Shown here: piece by piece, positions 63,384 to 64,000 of the stretch | Layout: each line of letters opens with the position of its first letter | Position numbering within the stretch: the first letter of the stretch is position 1 | From: Marinobacter aromaticivorans | GTDB taxonomy: Bacteria; Pseudomonadota; Gammaproteobacteria; Pseudomonadales; Oleiphilaceae | NCBI RefSeq assembly: GCF_002806975.1 | Contig: NZ_NIHD01000007.1 | Span: forward strand, 185,598-249,597 | Direction of reading: 5' to 3' | Length of the DNA: 64,000 nt | The notes under the pieces: generated by a model | Database searches by the model: none | Told to the model about the DNA's origin: nothing | Seen by the model: only the letters and a program-made list of their open reading frames with translations | Made by a program: the position numbers and the translations under genes

Positions 63384-64000
63384 CAGTAGCGTCCAAACTT
63401 TGAACTTGCCAGTAATTGGCTCTGCATGATTTCTCGCACATAGACCTCTTCGAACAATTCTTGGGTGGGAATCTTCATCCCTGAGTGGCTAAACAGCCAT
63501 TTTGATTGATCAACAGGGAAAAACCTCTTGGCTGCCAGAGTTTCATCAAGAAATGCATCGAATGCGGAGGCACCCTCACCCGCCACTTCATCAAACCCCA
63601 CATACCCCAGCGCCGGTCTGGGTGACTGCTCCGGAAACCAACCATTCACCGCAAGTCTCTTCAAACGTAAAACATAATCCTTCGCCACCTGCAGGCTTAC
63701 GCTGGCACGGTGATTCAACGGCGACAACAGAGTGTACTCTGGCGGCCGCTCGCCGTTACGCAGACAATCGATACAGGGCTGCCTCAGGGCATTTGCTTCG
63801 GCAAGAATGTCTTGTTCCAGCCTGGCCCAGTTGGCTTTGACGGTATGTTTGAGCGCCTCGGGTACATACGCCGAACGCTGAGGGTGGGCTGTTTTCCAGG
63901 CTTCGAAGGTAAGAGGCAGGTAGTCCTTGTAGAGCTTTTCAATGGGTGGTCTGAAACCATTTTTGAGAAAGTTGGGAAAACTCCACCACTTTTTACCATA
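63383..64000 (-). CDS. Unrecognised protein, 5' end outside window
   Basis: The last 205 codons of a gene open to the right edge of the window. I extended it beyond the short internal starts because the frame is uninterrupted to base 64000. The visible protein is soluble, has a CxxC pair (PCIDCLRNG) and aromatic residues in the N-terminal half, and helical C-terminal part (TQELFEEVYVREIMQSQLL). I do not recognise a family. Its stop overlaps the start of the propeller-like gene, suggesting a functional pair. Confidence 0.75.
   Translation of the reverse strand, partial: YGKKWWSFPNFLKNGFRPPIEKLYKDYLPLTFEAWKTAHPQRSAYVPEALKHTVKANWARLEQDILAEANALRQPCIDCLRNGERPPEYTLLSPLNHRASVSLQVAKDYVLRLKRLAVNGWFPEQSPRPALGYVGFDEVAGEGASAFDAFLDETLAAKRFFPVDQSKWLFSHSGMKIPTQELFEEVYVREIMQSQLLASSKFGRY

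Overview
The window looks like chromosomal DNA of a marine gammaproteobacterium close to Marinobacter. This is an inference from gene content and order (hemB-ppk1, rubredoxin/rubredoxin reductase near ubiC-ubiA-phoB-phoR, fadE, lipase foldase, pst-phoU, tesB), not from a database search. GC content looks moderately high and genes are tightly packed. I saw no tRNA, rRNA, CRISPR array, prophage or insertion sequence.

Layout. 1-4.2 kb, minus strand: ppk1 (cut by the window edge), hemB, an orphan lipase foldase and a small SutA-like RNA polymerase-binding protein. 4.4-9.6 kb: a TetR regulator with an AidB-type acyl-CoA dehydrogenase, then a DUF503 gene and a PanP-type decarboxylase bracketed by two inverted copies of an unusual hairpin repeat. 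9.6-15.7 kb: PiT phosphate transporter, a diguanylate cyclase, a flavodoxin and a 7TMR-GGDEF-EAL phosphodiesterase. 15.7-24.1 kb: tesB, rubredoxin reductase and rubredoxin, hpt, ubiC, ubiA, phoB-phoR and an MltB-like transglycosylase. 24.1-25.1 kb: a PEP-CTERM (THxN-type) gene behind a sigma-54-like promoter. 25.1-40.5 kb: housekeeping and metabolic genes (ydjM-like, rsuA, short asparaginase, pbpG, ilvD, a divergent phosphoketolase-family enzyme, GST, cold-shock protein, crcB, fadE, rapA, cysZ). 40.5-46.1 kb: vanZ-like gene, a CsrB/RsmZ-type small RNA with 14 GGA motifs, selU, mscS, a YbaK-domain protein, a ubiquinone hydroxylase and a HIT protein. 46.1-51.7 kb: pstSCAB-phoU with a strong Pho box. 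51.7-55.0 kb: YciA-like thioesterase, a FetAB-like ABC pair, a short-chain dehydrogenase and an outer-membrane barrel. 55.0-61.2 kb: an arsenic-resistance island made of two divergent units, arsR-gapdh-arsJ and permease-thioredoxin-arsH-acr3. 61.3-64 kb: uppP and two unrecognised genes, the second cut by the window edge.

Themes. Phosphate physiology recurs: ppk1, pitA, phoBR, pstSCAB-phoU and at least two good Pho boxes. Global signalling is represented by two c-di-GMP proteins and the Csr-type RNA, which has a GacA/UvrY-like box upstream. The ars island contains the arsenate-export route (GAPDH plus ArsJ), trivalent arsenite export (Acr3) and organoarsenical functions (ArsH, ArsP-like permease), but no arsC. 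The least explained item is the hairpin repeat at 6.8 and 9.2 kb: its loop is conserved while its long complementary arms largely differ between copies.
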